From positions 372,001-436,000 of the forward strand of contig NZ_JPHU01000001.1 in NCBI RefSeq assembly GCF_000733125.1: a DNA stretch of 64,000 bases, given 5' to 3'. Below the pieces are notes generated by a model, which was given only the letters and a program-made list of their open reading frames with translations, was not told where the DNA came from and did not search any database. This DNA is from Parvularcula oceani (lineage in GTDB: Bacteria > Pseudomonadota > Alphaproteobacteria > Caulobacterales > Parvularculaceae). Positions 34,569 to 42,253 of this stretch are shown piece after piece. Position 1 is the first letter of the stretch. Every line of letters starts with the position of its first letter. The position numbers were made by a program, and so were the translations under genes.

Positions 34569-36158
34569 TTATTCTGCGGGTGACAGGGCGGGATCGTGGC
34601 GGCCCTGCTCGCCGAGACCGGGCACGAGGTCGTCCAGCTCATCGACCACTGACGGCCCTTTGCGGATCGCGGCCAGCATCAGCCTGACCTCGATGACGGC
34701 CAGAACGCCGTAGACGAGAGTGAAGCCCGCGATGGTGATGAGGATGTCGGACAGAGCGAGGTTCGATGCGGCGAGGAAGGTCGGCAGCACGCCCTCGATG
34801 ATCCAGGGCTGGCGGCCGTATTCGGCGAGGAACCAGCCGAGCTCGATCGCGATCCAGGGCAGCGGCAGAGAGAAGAGCGCCGCCTTGAGAAGCCAGCGCG
34901 GCGGCGTCTCTTCCTTGGTCGTGAAATAAGCCGCGACGCCGAACAGCACGAGGAGGACGAGGCCGCAGGCCACCATCGCCCTGAAGCTGAAGAAGGCGGC
35001 CGGCACGGAGGGCACGGTGAACCAGGCCGCTTCGCGGATCTCGGCGTCCGTCGCCGTCAGCGGATCCTCTGCGAATTGCCGGACAAGCTGGGCGTAGCCG
35101 AGATCCTCGCGGTGCTCCATGAAGGCTTCGCGCGCTGCCATGTCGGTCCTGTCCGCCTTGAAGGCTTCCAGCGCCTCATAGGCGAGGAGGCCGGAGCGTA
35201 TGCGCTCCTCGGCATGGTCCACGAGCTCGAAGATGCCGGGGATCGCGGTATCGAGGCTGCGCGTTCCGATCAGGCCCATGACGAAGGGCACGTGGATTGC
35301 GAAGCGCGTCTCGCGCGCCCTCTGATCGGGCAGCCCCACGATGGTGAAGGCGGCGGGCGCCTCCTCCGTATGCCACATCGCCTCCATCGCGGCGAGCTTC
35401 ATCTTCTGGTGGTCGGTGACCGCGTATCCGCTCTCGTCGCCGAGGACGAGGACGGACAGGGTGGAGGCGAGGCCGAAGGCCGCCGCGATGGCGAAGCTGC
35501 GCTGGGCCAGCGCGATGTGCCGCCCCCTGAGCATGTAGAAGGCGGAGATGGCGAGCACGAAGACCGCTCCCGTGACATAGCCCGCTGAGACCGTGTGAAC
35601 GAACTTCGCTTGCGCGACCGGATTGAAGATCACGGCCATGAAGTCCGTCACCTCCATCCGCATGGTGTCGGGATTGAAGGCCGCACCGACCGGGTTCTGC
35701 ATCCAGCCATTGGCGACGAGGATCCACAGGGCGGAGAAGTTCGCGCCGAGAGCGACGAGCCAGGTCACCAGGAGGTGCGCCCTGGCGCTCAACCGGTCCC
35801 AGCCGAAGAAGAACAGCCCCACAAAGGTCGCCTCGAGGAAGAAGGCCATCAGCCCCTCGATGGCGAGCGGCGCGCCGAAGACGTCGCCGACATAATGGCT
35901 GTAGAAAGCCCAGTTCATGCCGAACTGGAATTCCATGGTGATCCCGGTGGCGACCCCGAGCACGAAGTTGATCCCGAAGAGGAGACCCCAGAACTTGGTC
36001 ATCTCCCGCCAGATGGAGCGGCCGGTCATGACATAGACCGTCTCCATCATGGCCATCAGGATCGACAGGCCGAGCGTCAGCGGCACGAAGAGAAAGTGGT
36101 ACATCGCCGTCAGCGCGAACTGCAGGCGTGAGAGGTCCGTGATCAACGGATCTGGCAT
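34569..36158 (-). CDS. cydA: Cytochrome d ubiquinol oxidase subunit I
   Basis: Catalytic subunit of the high-affinity bd-type oxidase, carrying hemes b558, b595 and d; it lets the cell respire at low oxygen. At 529 residues it has a heme-ligand His at 21 (AMYHFLFVPLTLG), the GDESGYAVTDHQKMKLAAMEA start of the quinol loop and an E. coli-like long Q-loop (DLGYAQLVRQF and on). The start at 36158 has GGAGG 7 bases upstream; a further upstream start is not supported. An Fnr-like palindrome lies about 59 bases upstream. Confidence 0.96.
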   Translation of the reverse strand: MPDPLITDLSRLQFALTAMYHFLFVPLTLGLSILMAMMETVYVMTGRSIWREMTKFWGLLFGINFVLGVATGITMEFQFGMNWAFYSHYVGDVFGAPLAIEGLMAFFLEATFVGLFFFGWDRLSARAHLLVTWLVALGANFSALWILVANGWMQNPVGAAFNPDTMRMEVTDFMAVIFNPVAQAKFVHTVSAGYVTGAVFVLAISAFYMLRGRHIALAQRSFAIAAAFGLASTLSVLVLGDESGYAVTDHQKMKLAAMEAMWHTEEAPAAFTIVGLPDQRARETRFAIHVPFVMGLIGTRSLDTAIPGIFELVDHAEERIRSGLLAYEALEAFKADRTDMAAREAFMEHREDLGYAQLVRQFAEDPLTATDAEIREAAWFTVPSVPAAFFSFRAMVACGLVLLVLFGVAAYFTTKEETPPRWLLKAALFSLPLPWIAIELGWFLAEYGRQPWIIEGVLPTFLAASNLALSDILITIAGFTLVYGVLAVIEVRLMLAAIRKGPSVVDELDDLVPGLGEQGRHDPALSPAE

Positions 36159-36208
36159 GAGAATCCTCCAGCGTTCCGCGAGGACGTGCAGCAACGCCCC
36201 TCACGCGT

Positions 36209-36226
36209 CCTTGAGCGAGCGCAAGG
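36209..36226. promoter_or_regulatory. Fnr/FixK-like palindrome between cydA and ompW
   Basis: CCTTGAGCGAGCGCAAGG, with core TTGAG-N4-CGCAA. It is about 59 bases from the cydA start and 61 bases from the ompW start, so one site could serve both divergent genes. Confidence 0.65.
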
Positions 36227-36278
36227 AACGCTTTCCCCCGCCATGTGACCGAACCGTCATTCAGCAACGGAGGTCCTC

Positions 36279-36932
36279 ATGCGACGCCCCGCCTTCCTGT
36301 CCGCCCTGCTTCTCGCTCCTGCGCTGGTGCCGGCCGCCCATGCCGAACAGGGCGACCTTCTGGTGCGCGCGCGCGCCATCCTCGTCGCGCCGACCGAAGA
36401 CACGTCCGGGGTGGAGCCGGCTTTTCCCGATGGCTCGGTAGCGGTCGAGAATGCCGTCGTCCCCGAACTCGACTTCACCTATTTCCTGACCGACCGCGTG
36501 GCGGCGGAACTGATTCTGGCGACGAGCCCGCACGATCTGAACGGCACGGGCGATCTCGACGGCCTCGGCGATCTTGCCGATGTCTGGGCGCTGCCGCCGA
36601 CCCTCACCCTTCAGTACCATTTCGCGCCGGAAGCCGCGGTCCGGCCCTATGCGGGCGTCGGGCTGAACTACACGATCTTCTACTCGGAAGATGCCTCGGA
36701 CAGCCTGACGAACGCGATCGGCGAGACGGATATCGATCTCGACGACAGCGTCGGCATCGCCTTTCAGGCGGGCGTGGATTTCGATCTGAACGAGGACTGG
36801 TTCGCCAATCTCGACGTGAAATACATCCAGATCGACACGGATGCGACGCTGACCACGGGCACGCTCGTCAACACGGTGGAGGTCGATCTCGACCCGGTCG
36901 TCGCCGGGATCGGGATCGGGCGGCGGTTCTGA
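36279..36932 (+). CDS. ompW: OmpW-family outer-membrane protein
   Basis: A 217-residue protein with signal peptide (cleavage near AAHAEQ) and an eight-strand beta-barrel pattern. The start of the barrel LLVRARAILVAP, the central LTLQYHFAPEAAVRPYAGVGLNYT and the terminal VDLDPVVAGIGIGRRF are those of OmpW, a small channel for hydrophobic compounds. In E. coli ompW is Fnr-controlled, in keeping with the Fnr-like palindrome it shares with cydA. Confidence 0.92.
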   Translation: MRRPAFLSALLLAPALVPAAHAEQGDLLVRARAILVAPTEDTSGVEPAFPDGSVAVENAVVPELDFTYFLTDRVAAELILATSPHDLNGTGDLDGLGDLADVWALPPTLTLQYHFAPEAAVRPYAGVGLNYTIFYSEDASDSLTNAIGETDIDLDDSVGIAFQAGVDFDLNEDWFANLDVKYIQIDTDATLTTGTLVNTVEVDLDPVVAGIGIGRRF

Positions 36933-36947
36933 GGCCGCATCGCGCTT

Positions 36948-36965
36948 CCTTGCGCTCCCTCAAGG
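36948..36965. promoter_or_regulatory. Fnr/FixK-like palindrome upstream of cydD
   Basis: CCTTGCGCTCCCTCAAGG, core TTGCG-N4-CTCAA; the outer bases extend it to perfect 10-bp arms (CGCTTCCTTG at 36943-36952 and CAAGGAAGCG at 36961-36970). It lies 34-51 bases before the cydD start and 16 bases after the ompW stop, so a hairpin role for ompW cannot be excluded. Confidence 0.5.
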
Positions 36966-36998
36966 AAGCGTGATGCCGCTGCGCCTAGTCGTCGTTCG

Positions 36999-38573
36999 GT
37001 GACACGACAACGCAAGACCCTCTCCGCGGCGCAGGCCGAGCTGGCCGCGCTGAGCCGGGACGGCCGCCGCGCCGCCCTGCTCCTCGCTCTCCTCTCCCGC
37101 GCCGGGCGTCTCGCGAGCGGCCTCTCGCTCGCGACCCTGACAGGCGGGATCGTCATGGAGGGGACGGTGTCGGCCCCGGCCCTCTTCGCGCTCGGCGCCG
37201 CCCTCTGCACTGCAAGCGGGGCTGCTGCCGCGGGCGAAGCGGTCGCGGCGAGAACCGAAGGCCGGGCCGCGGCGAGAGTCGTGTCCTGGTTCGAACGCCT
37301 TGCGGGCAGGGCGCGGGTCGATGAGGTTCAGCGCTTCGATGCCGGCGACCTCGCCGGGCGGCTGGCGCGCCAGCCCGCCGCCGCCGCCGCCGCGGTCGTC
37401 ACCGTGCCCAACGCCAAGGCGATGAGCGCCCTCGGCCTCGTCATGGCGCTGGCCGCGATGGCCCTCTTCTCCTGGCAGGCCGCCCTCCTCCTCCTTCTCT
37501 GCCTGCCGGTGATGATCCTCTTCTTCATTCTTGTCGGCGGCCTGACCAGGCACCGCGCCGCCCTTCAGGAAGAGGCGCTGCAGCGCGTCTCCGGCAGCTT
37601 CGCCGAGCGGGTCCGGTGCCTGCCCACCCTCCTCGCCTGCCATGCGACGGAGCGGGAGGCGGAGCGGCTGGAAGCCGCGCTCGCCGAGCACGAGGCGCGC
37701 AGCCGCGACGTCCTGAAGGTCGCCTTCCTCAATTCCGGCGTGCTCGATTTCTTCAGCTCGCTGAGCGTCGCCATGCTGGCGGTCTTTCTCGGCCTCGGCC
37801 ATCTGGGGCTGGCGCAGGTTCCGGGCTTTTACGGCCTCACCCTGGCGCAGAGCCTGAGCGTTCTGGTGCTCGCGCCGGAGGTCTTCGCGCCGCTGCGCCG
37901 CTTTGCCGAAATCTACCACACCGCCGCCGAGGGGCAGGCGGCCCTCGACAGCCTCGAGGAGGTCCGGGCGGCGGCTCCCGCCGCCGATCCGCGCCTGCCG
38001 ACCGGGCGGGCGGGCGCGCGCGGCGTGGTCCTGGCCCACGCTGGCGCCGTGCAGGACCTCGACCTGCCCGAGCGCGGCCTCGTCGCCCTCACCGGCCCCT
38101 CGGGCTGCGGCAAGACGAGCCTGCTGCGCGTCCTGGCAGGAGTGGACGAAGCCGCGGCGGGACATGCCTTCACCGCCGGCCGCAAGCAGGCCTGGGCGGC
38201 GGCCGATGCGTGGCAGCCCGGTGGGCGGCTGGGCGGGATGACGGATGCCGCAACCGCGCAGGCCCTCGGCCTGCTGAGCGAGCCGCGCTTCGCGGACGGT
38301 CTCTCCGCCCTCATCGCGCAAGGCGGCGCGGATCTGTCGGGCGGGCAGAGGCTCCGCCTCTCGCTCGCCAGGGCAGCGGCGAGCGATGCGGGCATCGTCT
38401 TCGCGGACGAGCCGACGGCGAAGCTGGACGCGCAGGCGGCGGCGGGGGTTCGCGCCCTTCTCGGCCGGCTCGCCGAGACCCGCCTCGTGATCGTCGCCAC
38501 CCATGATGCCGAGCTCGCCGCGGCAGCGCGCATCCGGATACCGCTCGCCCACCGCTTCGAGGAGGCCGCATGA
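36999..38573 (+). CDS. cydD: Thiol-exporting ABC transporter subunit CydD
   Basis: Membrane/ATPase half of the CydDC exporter, which moves cysteine and glutathione to the periplasm and is required for cytochrome bd assembly. At 524 residues it has six-helix membrane domain then an ATPase with Walker A GPSGCGKTS, signature LSGGQ, Walker B GIVFADEP and the switch His (THDAELA). It starts with GTG with no strong ribosome binding site, and its stop overlaps cydC (ATGA). Confidence 0.9.
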   Translation: MTRQRKTLSAAQAELAALSRDGRRAALLLALLSRAGRLASGLSLATLTGGIVMEGTVSAPALFALGAALCTASGAAAAGEAVAARTEGRAAARVVSWFERLAGRARVDEVQRFDAGDLAGRLARQPAAAAAAVVTVPNAKAMSALGLVMALAAMALFSWQAALLLLLCLPVMILFFILVGGLTRHRAALQEEALQRVSGSFAERVRCLPTLLACHATEREAERLEAALAEHEARSRDVLKVAFLNSGVLDFFSSLSVAMLAVFLGLGHLGLAQVPGFYGLTLAQSLSVLVLAPEVFAPLRRFAEIYHTAAEGQAALDSLEEVRAAAPAADPRLPTGRAGARGVVLAHAGAVQDLDLPERGLVALTGPSGCGKTSLLRVLAGVDEAAAGHAFTAGRKQAWAAADAWQPGGRLGGMTDAATAQALGLLSEPRFADGLSALIAQGGADLSGGQRLRLSLARAAASDAGIVFADEPTAKLDAQAAAGVRALLGRLAETRLVIVATHDAELAAAARIRIPLAHRFEEAA

Positions 38574-40156
38574 CCGCTTTCATCGATGACAGGCGCTGGC
38601 GGGCGGCGCTGGTGCTGGCGGGTCTTTCCGCGCTTTCCGGCGTGCTGCTGGTCGGCGTCTCCGCCTGGTTCCTCGGCGCGGTGGCGCTCGCGGGCCTCGG
38701 GCCTGCGGCCTATGCATTCAGCTTCCACCACCCCGCCGCCATCGTGCGTCTTCTCGCCCTCCTCAGGACGGGCACGAAATATGGCGAGAGGATCGCCGGT
38801 CATGCCGCCGCCCTCCGCGATCAGACCCGTCACCGCGGCCGCCTCTTCCGCCGGATGGCGGGCGCCGAGGAAAGCCGGGCCGCAGGCTGGCAGCTCGCCC
38901 GCGCCGACCGGCTGCAGAGCTTCCTGGACGAGGTCGAGGCCGTCGATTTCGCGCGGCTTCGGGTGGTGATGCCCGTCCTGGCCATCACCGGCGCGGGGCT
39001 GCTCGTCGCCGTCCTCACCGCATTCACCGTTCCCCTCGCTCTGCCCACCATACTCGGCCAGGGCGCGCTGCTGCTCTTCGCGGCGGAACGGCTCTGCGCG
39101 GAGGCCGATATCCGGGCCCGTAAGGCCGAGGCGGGGCGGCGCGAAGCGGGCGAGCGGCTGGGCCAGCAGCTCTCCGGCCTCGTCTCGCTCGAAGGCGGCG
39201 GCGAGCGGACGCTGCGCCTCGGCGAGACAGCCCGCATCTCGCGCGCAGCCGAGAGCGCCGCTGCGGCGGGGCGGGCGCGTCTCGGTGCCGCCGATGCCCT
39301 TCTCTCGGCGCTCGGCCCTCTTGCCGCTGCGCTCGTCCTGGTCCTCTCGCAGATCGGTGGGATGCGCGGCGAAGCGCTGCTGCCGGCCGTGCTTGCCGCC
39401 TTTTCCTGGCTCGCCCTCGGCGAGCTGATCGCGCCCCTTGCGCGGGCGAGCTTCGCGCGGCGCAGCGCCCGGCGGGCCGGGGAGGCCCTGTCGGTCTGGG
39501 TCGATGACGACGAAGAGGTCAGCCCCGCGGGTCCGGCCGAAATCGCGGTGAGCGGCCTCCCGCTGCGCGACCCGCAGGGACACGCTCTTGGGTCGTCCGT
39601 GACCTTCGCGGCGCGGCCCGGGCATCCTGTCGCGCTGCTCGGCCCCTCGGGCTGCGGCAAGACCACGCTCCTCAAGAGGCTTGCAGGCTGGCTGCCCTGG
39701 CAGGAGGGCCCGCACCCGCTCGGCTCTGCCGCAAACGCCCGCGCCGCCTCGCATCTCAGCCTGCACGATGCAGCCGTCCTCGATGCGACGGTGCGGGACA
39801 ATCTCTTTTCGGCCGCAAGCGGCGAAGAGCTCTGGCGCGCCCTCGAAGCGGCCGAATTGGCAGAACGCATTCGCGAGGCCGGCGGCCTTGACGCCCGGAT
39901 CACGCAGGACATGCTGTCGCTCGGCGAAGCCCGGCGCCTCGTTCTCGCGCGGGCCTGTCTCAGCGCGGCGCCGCTCATTCTCCTCGACGAGCCGGGCGAG
40001 CATCTGCGCATCGATCAGGCCGAACGCATTCTCCGCCGCCTGCTTGAGAGGCTTTCCGATCGGACTATCCTTCTCGTGACGCATGAGCGGCGCCTGGCCG
40101 CGCTTGCGGCGACGACCGTGCACACGGCGACGACCCGTGGAGAAAGAGAGCGATGA
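38570..40156 (+). CDS. cydC: Thiol-exporting ABC transporter subunit CydC
   Basis: Second half of the CydDC heterodimer, 528 residues. Membrane domain first, then ATPase domain with Walker A GPSGCGKTT, Walker B LILLDEP and switch His in VTHERRL. The ABC signature is LSLGEARR instead of LSGGQ, so one of the two composite ATP sites is probably degenerate. It overlaps both the cydD and DUF454 genes by ATGA. Confidence 0.9.
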   Translation: MTAFIDDRRWRAALVLAGLSALSGVLLVGVSAWFLGAVALAGLGPAAYAFSFHHPAAIVRLLALLRTGTKYGERIAGHAAALRDQTRHRGRLFRRMAGAEESRAAGWQLARADRLQSFLDEVEAVDFARLRVVMPVLAITGAGLLVAVLTAFTVPLALPTILGQGALLLFAAERLCAEADIRARKAEAGRREAGERLGQQLSGLVSLEGGGERTLRLGETARISRAAESAAAAGRARLGAADALLSALGPLAAALVLVLSQIGGMRGEALLPAVLAAFSWLALGELIAPLARASFARRSARRAGEALSVWVDDDEEVSPAGPAEIAVSGLPLRDPQGHALGSSVTFAARPGHPVALLGPSGCGKTTLLKRLAGWLPWQEGPHPLGSAANARAASHLSLHDAAVLDATVRDNLFSAASGEELWRALEAAELAERIREAGGLDARITQDMLSLGEARRLVLARACLSAAPLILLDEPGEHLRIDQAERILRRLLERLSDRTILLVTHERRLAALAATTVHTATTRGERER

Positions 40157-40551
40157 GAGCGTCCGGCCGTTCGAGCTTGCGTCCCGTCTGGCGAGGCGCA
40201 GGCTATCTCTGCTTCGGCATCGGGGCCCTCGGCGCGGCGCTGCCGCTCCTGCCGACGACCGGGCCGTGGCTTCTGGCGGTCTGGTGCCTGTGGAAGGGAG
40301 ACGACCCGCTGGCGCGGCGGCTTCTCGATCACCCGAGATTCGGCCGCGCGCTGAGGGAGTGGTTCGAAGGCGGCCGGATTTCGCGCAAGGGAAAGATCGC
40401 GGCCACGGCCGGCATGGCGGCTGCGGTGGGCATCGTCGCGCTGGCCGGTGCGGCGAGCGTGCTGCTCGCCATCCTGGCGGCGGTGCTCGGAGGCGTCTCC
40501 GCCTGGCTCTGGTCGAGGCCGTCGGCGGCGCCTGAGAAGATGGCCGGCTGA
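40153..40551 (+). CDS. DUF454 (YbaN-like) inner-membrane protein
   Basis: A 132-residue protein with the family pattern GALGAALPLLPTTGPWLLAVWC, then HPRFGRALREWFEGGRIS and two more hydrophobic helices. Function is unknown; family members are often encoded beside heme or respiratory genes. It overlaps the cydC stop and converges with the Crp/Fnr gene, so it belongs to the cydDC transcript. Confidence 0.85.
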   Translation: MRASGRSSLRPVWRGAGYLCFGIGALGAALPLLPTTGPWLLAVWCLWKGDDPLARRLLDHPRFGRALREWFEGGRISRKGKIAATAGMAAAVGIVALAGAASVLLAILAAVLGGVSAWLWSRPSAAPEKMAG

Positions 40552-40564
40552 CGCGCCTCGCGCC

Positions 40565-41131
40565 TTACGCCGCCAGCGCCTCGCTCATCTGATAGGTCCG
40601 CCCGGCGAGCCTGGTCAGCACCGCCTCGCGCTCCCACTGCGCGAAGGTCCGGCTCACGGTCTCCAGCGTCAGGCCGGTGAAGTCCGCGATCTGCTGGCGG
40701 GTCAGCGGCAGCTCGAAGCGCCCGTCCCGCTGCCCGAGGCAATCGGCGGCGAGACGCACGAAATCGGCCAGCCTCTCGGCGGCGCCCTTGCGCGACAGCA
40801 TTGTGAGGTGACGGCGTTCGAGTGCGAGCCGGTCGCGCATCTGTTCCATCAGGAAGGCCGCGCCATCGCCCGTTGCCAGAAGGTCTCCCGCTTCGAACCG
40901 TGCGACTTCGCAGGGGGTCAGCGCCTCTGCATAATGGTCCACGACGCCGTCCGTCTCGAAATGGAGGAGGTCGCCGGGACCCGCCAGATCGAGCACCTGA
41001 CGCCGTCCGTCATCGAGCAGGGCGTAGAGGATGACGGCGCCGGAGAGCAGTTTCGGCAGGGCCCCGCCCTGCTCGCCCGCAGCGAAGATCGTCGCGCGCT
41101 TCGCATAGTGCCTGACCGGTGCGGCTGCCAT
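40565..41131 (-). CDS. Crp/Fnr-family regulator without an Fe-S cluster
   Basis: A 188-residue transcription factor: cyclic-nucleotide-like effector domain, dimer helix (about 95-125) and winged HTH. The recognition helix, LTLETVSRTF, has the E-xx-SR arrangement of FNR/FixK, which reads TTG-type half-sites. The N-terminal cysteine cluster of FNR is absent, so it is a FixK-type protein. It lies between the cyd genes and the FixLJ-like pair and is my best candidate for binding the three palindromes at 36209, 36948 and 41649. Confidence 0.9.
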   Translation of the reverse strand: MAAAPVRHYAKRATIFAAGEQGGALPKLLSGAVILYALLDDGRRQVLDLAGPGDLLHFETDGVVDHYAEALTPCEVARFEAGDLLATGDGAAFLMEQMRDRLALERRHLTMLSRKGAAERLADFVRLAADCLGQRDGRFELPLTRQQIADFTGLTLETVSRTFAQWEREAVLTRLAGRTYQMSEALAA

Positions 41132-41214
41132 GATCCTGTCCCTTCTGCCTTGCGGCAGACCATGCCGCCCGGGGAGCGGCGCCGGAATCAGGAGGAGTGC
41201 GTAAGGAACATTCC

Positions 41215-41616
41215 CTATGCCGACAGGCCCGGGGGCAGGCAGACATCCCGCACGGCATGGGCGAGGAAAGAGCCCGCGACCGGCTTTCTGAGCGCGAGCA
41301 GCGGCCTGATCGACCGGACCGCGCGATCGAACGCGGCCCCCCTGACCCCGGACAGAAGCACGATCCGCACCTTCTGGCCTCTTGCCCGCAGGGCATTGGC
41401 CACGGCGACGCCGTCGAGGCCCGGAAGGTCGATGTCGAGCAGCAGGAGATCTCTCGCCCCGATGGCGGCCTCGCGCAGGAAGGCCTCGCCGTCGGGCCAG
41501 CTCCGGATCTCGTACCCTTCGGCGCCGAGGACGAGGCCCATGGCCTCGCGCACCGCATCGTCGTCCTCGACCACGTGGATCGTAGAGGTGAAGGTGCTGG
41601 AACCATCGATGGCCAT
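41215..41616 (-). CDS. Stand-alone receiver-domain protein
   Basis: A 133-residue receiver without a DNA-binding domain. Phospho-acceptor D61 (LLLLDIDLPGLDG), S89 and K111 are conserved. A palindrome of the Fnr/FixK type lies about 41 bases before its start. It is encoded directly downstream of the FixJ-like gene, so it may compete for phosphate from the FixL-like kinase, as shown for FixT in Sinorhizobium (FixT itself is unrelated in sequence). Confidence 0.85.
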   Translation of the reverse strand: MAIDGSSTFTSTIHVVEDDDAVREAMGLVLGAEGYEIRSWPDGEAFLREAAIGARDLLLLDIDLPGLDGVAVANALRARGQKVRIVLLSGVRGAAFDRAVRSIRPLLALRKPVAGSFLAHAVRDVCLPPGLSA

Positions 41617-41648
41617 GAGGATGTCCTAGGGCCTAGCGGAGCGGCAGT

Positions 41649-41665
41649 CCTTGCGTGAGCGCAAG
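41649..41665. promoter_or_regulatory. Fnr/FixK-like palindrome upstream of the stand-alone receiver gene
   Basis: CCTTGCGTGAGCGCAAG, core TTGCG-N4-CGCAA (perfect half-sites, 41651-41664). It is about 41 bases upstream of the start codon at 41616 and downstream of the FixJ-like stop. Confidence 0.65.
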
Positions 41666-41683
41666 CGTTCCGCGTCGGACGGA

Positions 41684-42253
41684 TCAGTCCCGCCCGGCCA
41701 AGGCCCGCACCAGTCCCGCCACATTGCGCACGTCGAGCTTCTCGAAGACGCGGGCGCGGTGGATCTCGATGGTGCGCGGGCTGCATCCGAGCCGCGCCGC
41801 GACCTCCTTGTTCGAGAGGCCTTCATCGAGGAGCACCGCCACGTCCCGCTCACGCGGGGTCAGGCGCTCGAGAAGCGCTTCGCGCCCGTCGCCGGGCGAT
41901 GCGCCCGCCAGAGCCTCGGCGATCGCCTGCTCCAGCGTCTCGGGCGTGAAGGGTTTCTCGACGAAGCCCGAAGCGCCGAGCCGCATCGCCTGAACCGCCG
42001 CCTGGACGTCGCCATGCGCGCTGATCATGACGACGGGGAACGGCGCGTTCTGCCCGCTGAGCTCGCGCAGCACGTCGAACCCGGACAGGCCCGGCATTTT
42101 GAGGTCGACGAAGGCGAAGTCCCATGGCCCTTCATCGCCGAGAAAGGCGGTGCCGTCGGCGAACCCTTCCACATGGCGGCCGTCCGCCTCCAGAACGAGC
42201 GCTGCGCCCTCGCGCACGGCGTCGTCGTCATCCACGACGGCTATCCGCATCAT
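41684..42253 (-). CDS. FixJ-like response regulator
   Basis: A 189-residue two-domain regulator: receiver with acidic residues DDDD, phospho-acceptor D50 (FVDLKMPG), S78 and K100, then a LuxR/NarL-type helix-turn-helix (about 129-172; LTPRERDVAVLLDEG, SNKEVAARLGCSPRTIEIHR). Its start overlaps the stop of the FixL-like kinase by 4 bases, so the two form a pair. In rhizobia and Caulobacter FixJ activates fixK-type genes; the Crp/Fnr gene here is the obvious target. Confidence 0.9.
   Translation of the reverse strand: MMRIAVVDDDDAVREGAALVLEADGRHVEGFADGTAFLGDEGPWDFAFVDLKMPGLSGFDVLRELSGQNAPFPVVMISAHGDVQAAVQAMRLGASGFVEKPFTPETLEQAIAEALAGASPGDGREALLERLTPRERDVAVLLDEGLSNKEVAARLGCSPRTIEIHRARVFEKLDVRNVAGLVRALAGRD

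Noticed and set aside
37913-40123. Long minus-strand open frame of more than 700 codons
   Set aside because: It is antisense to cydD and cydC, which have intact motifs; composition is Arg/Gly/Glu-rich low complexity typical of a shadow frame in GC-rich DNA.
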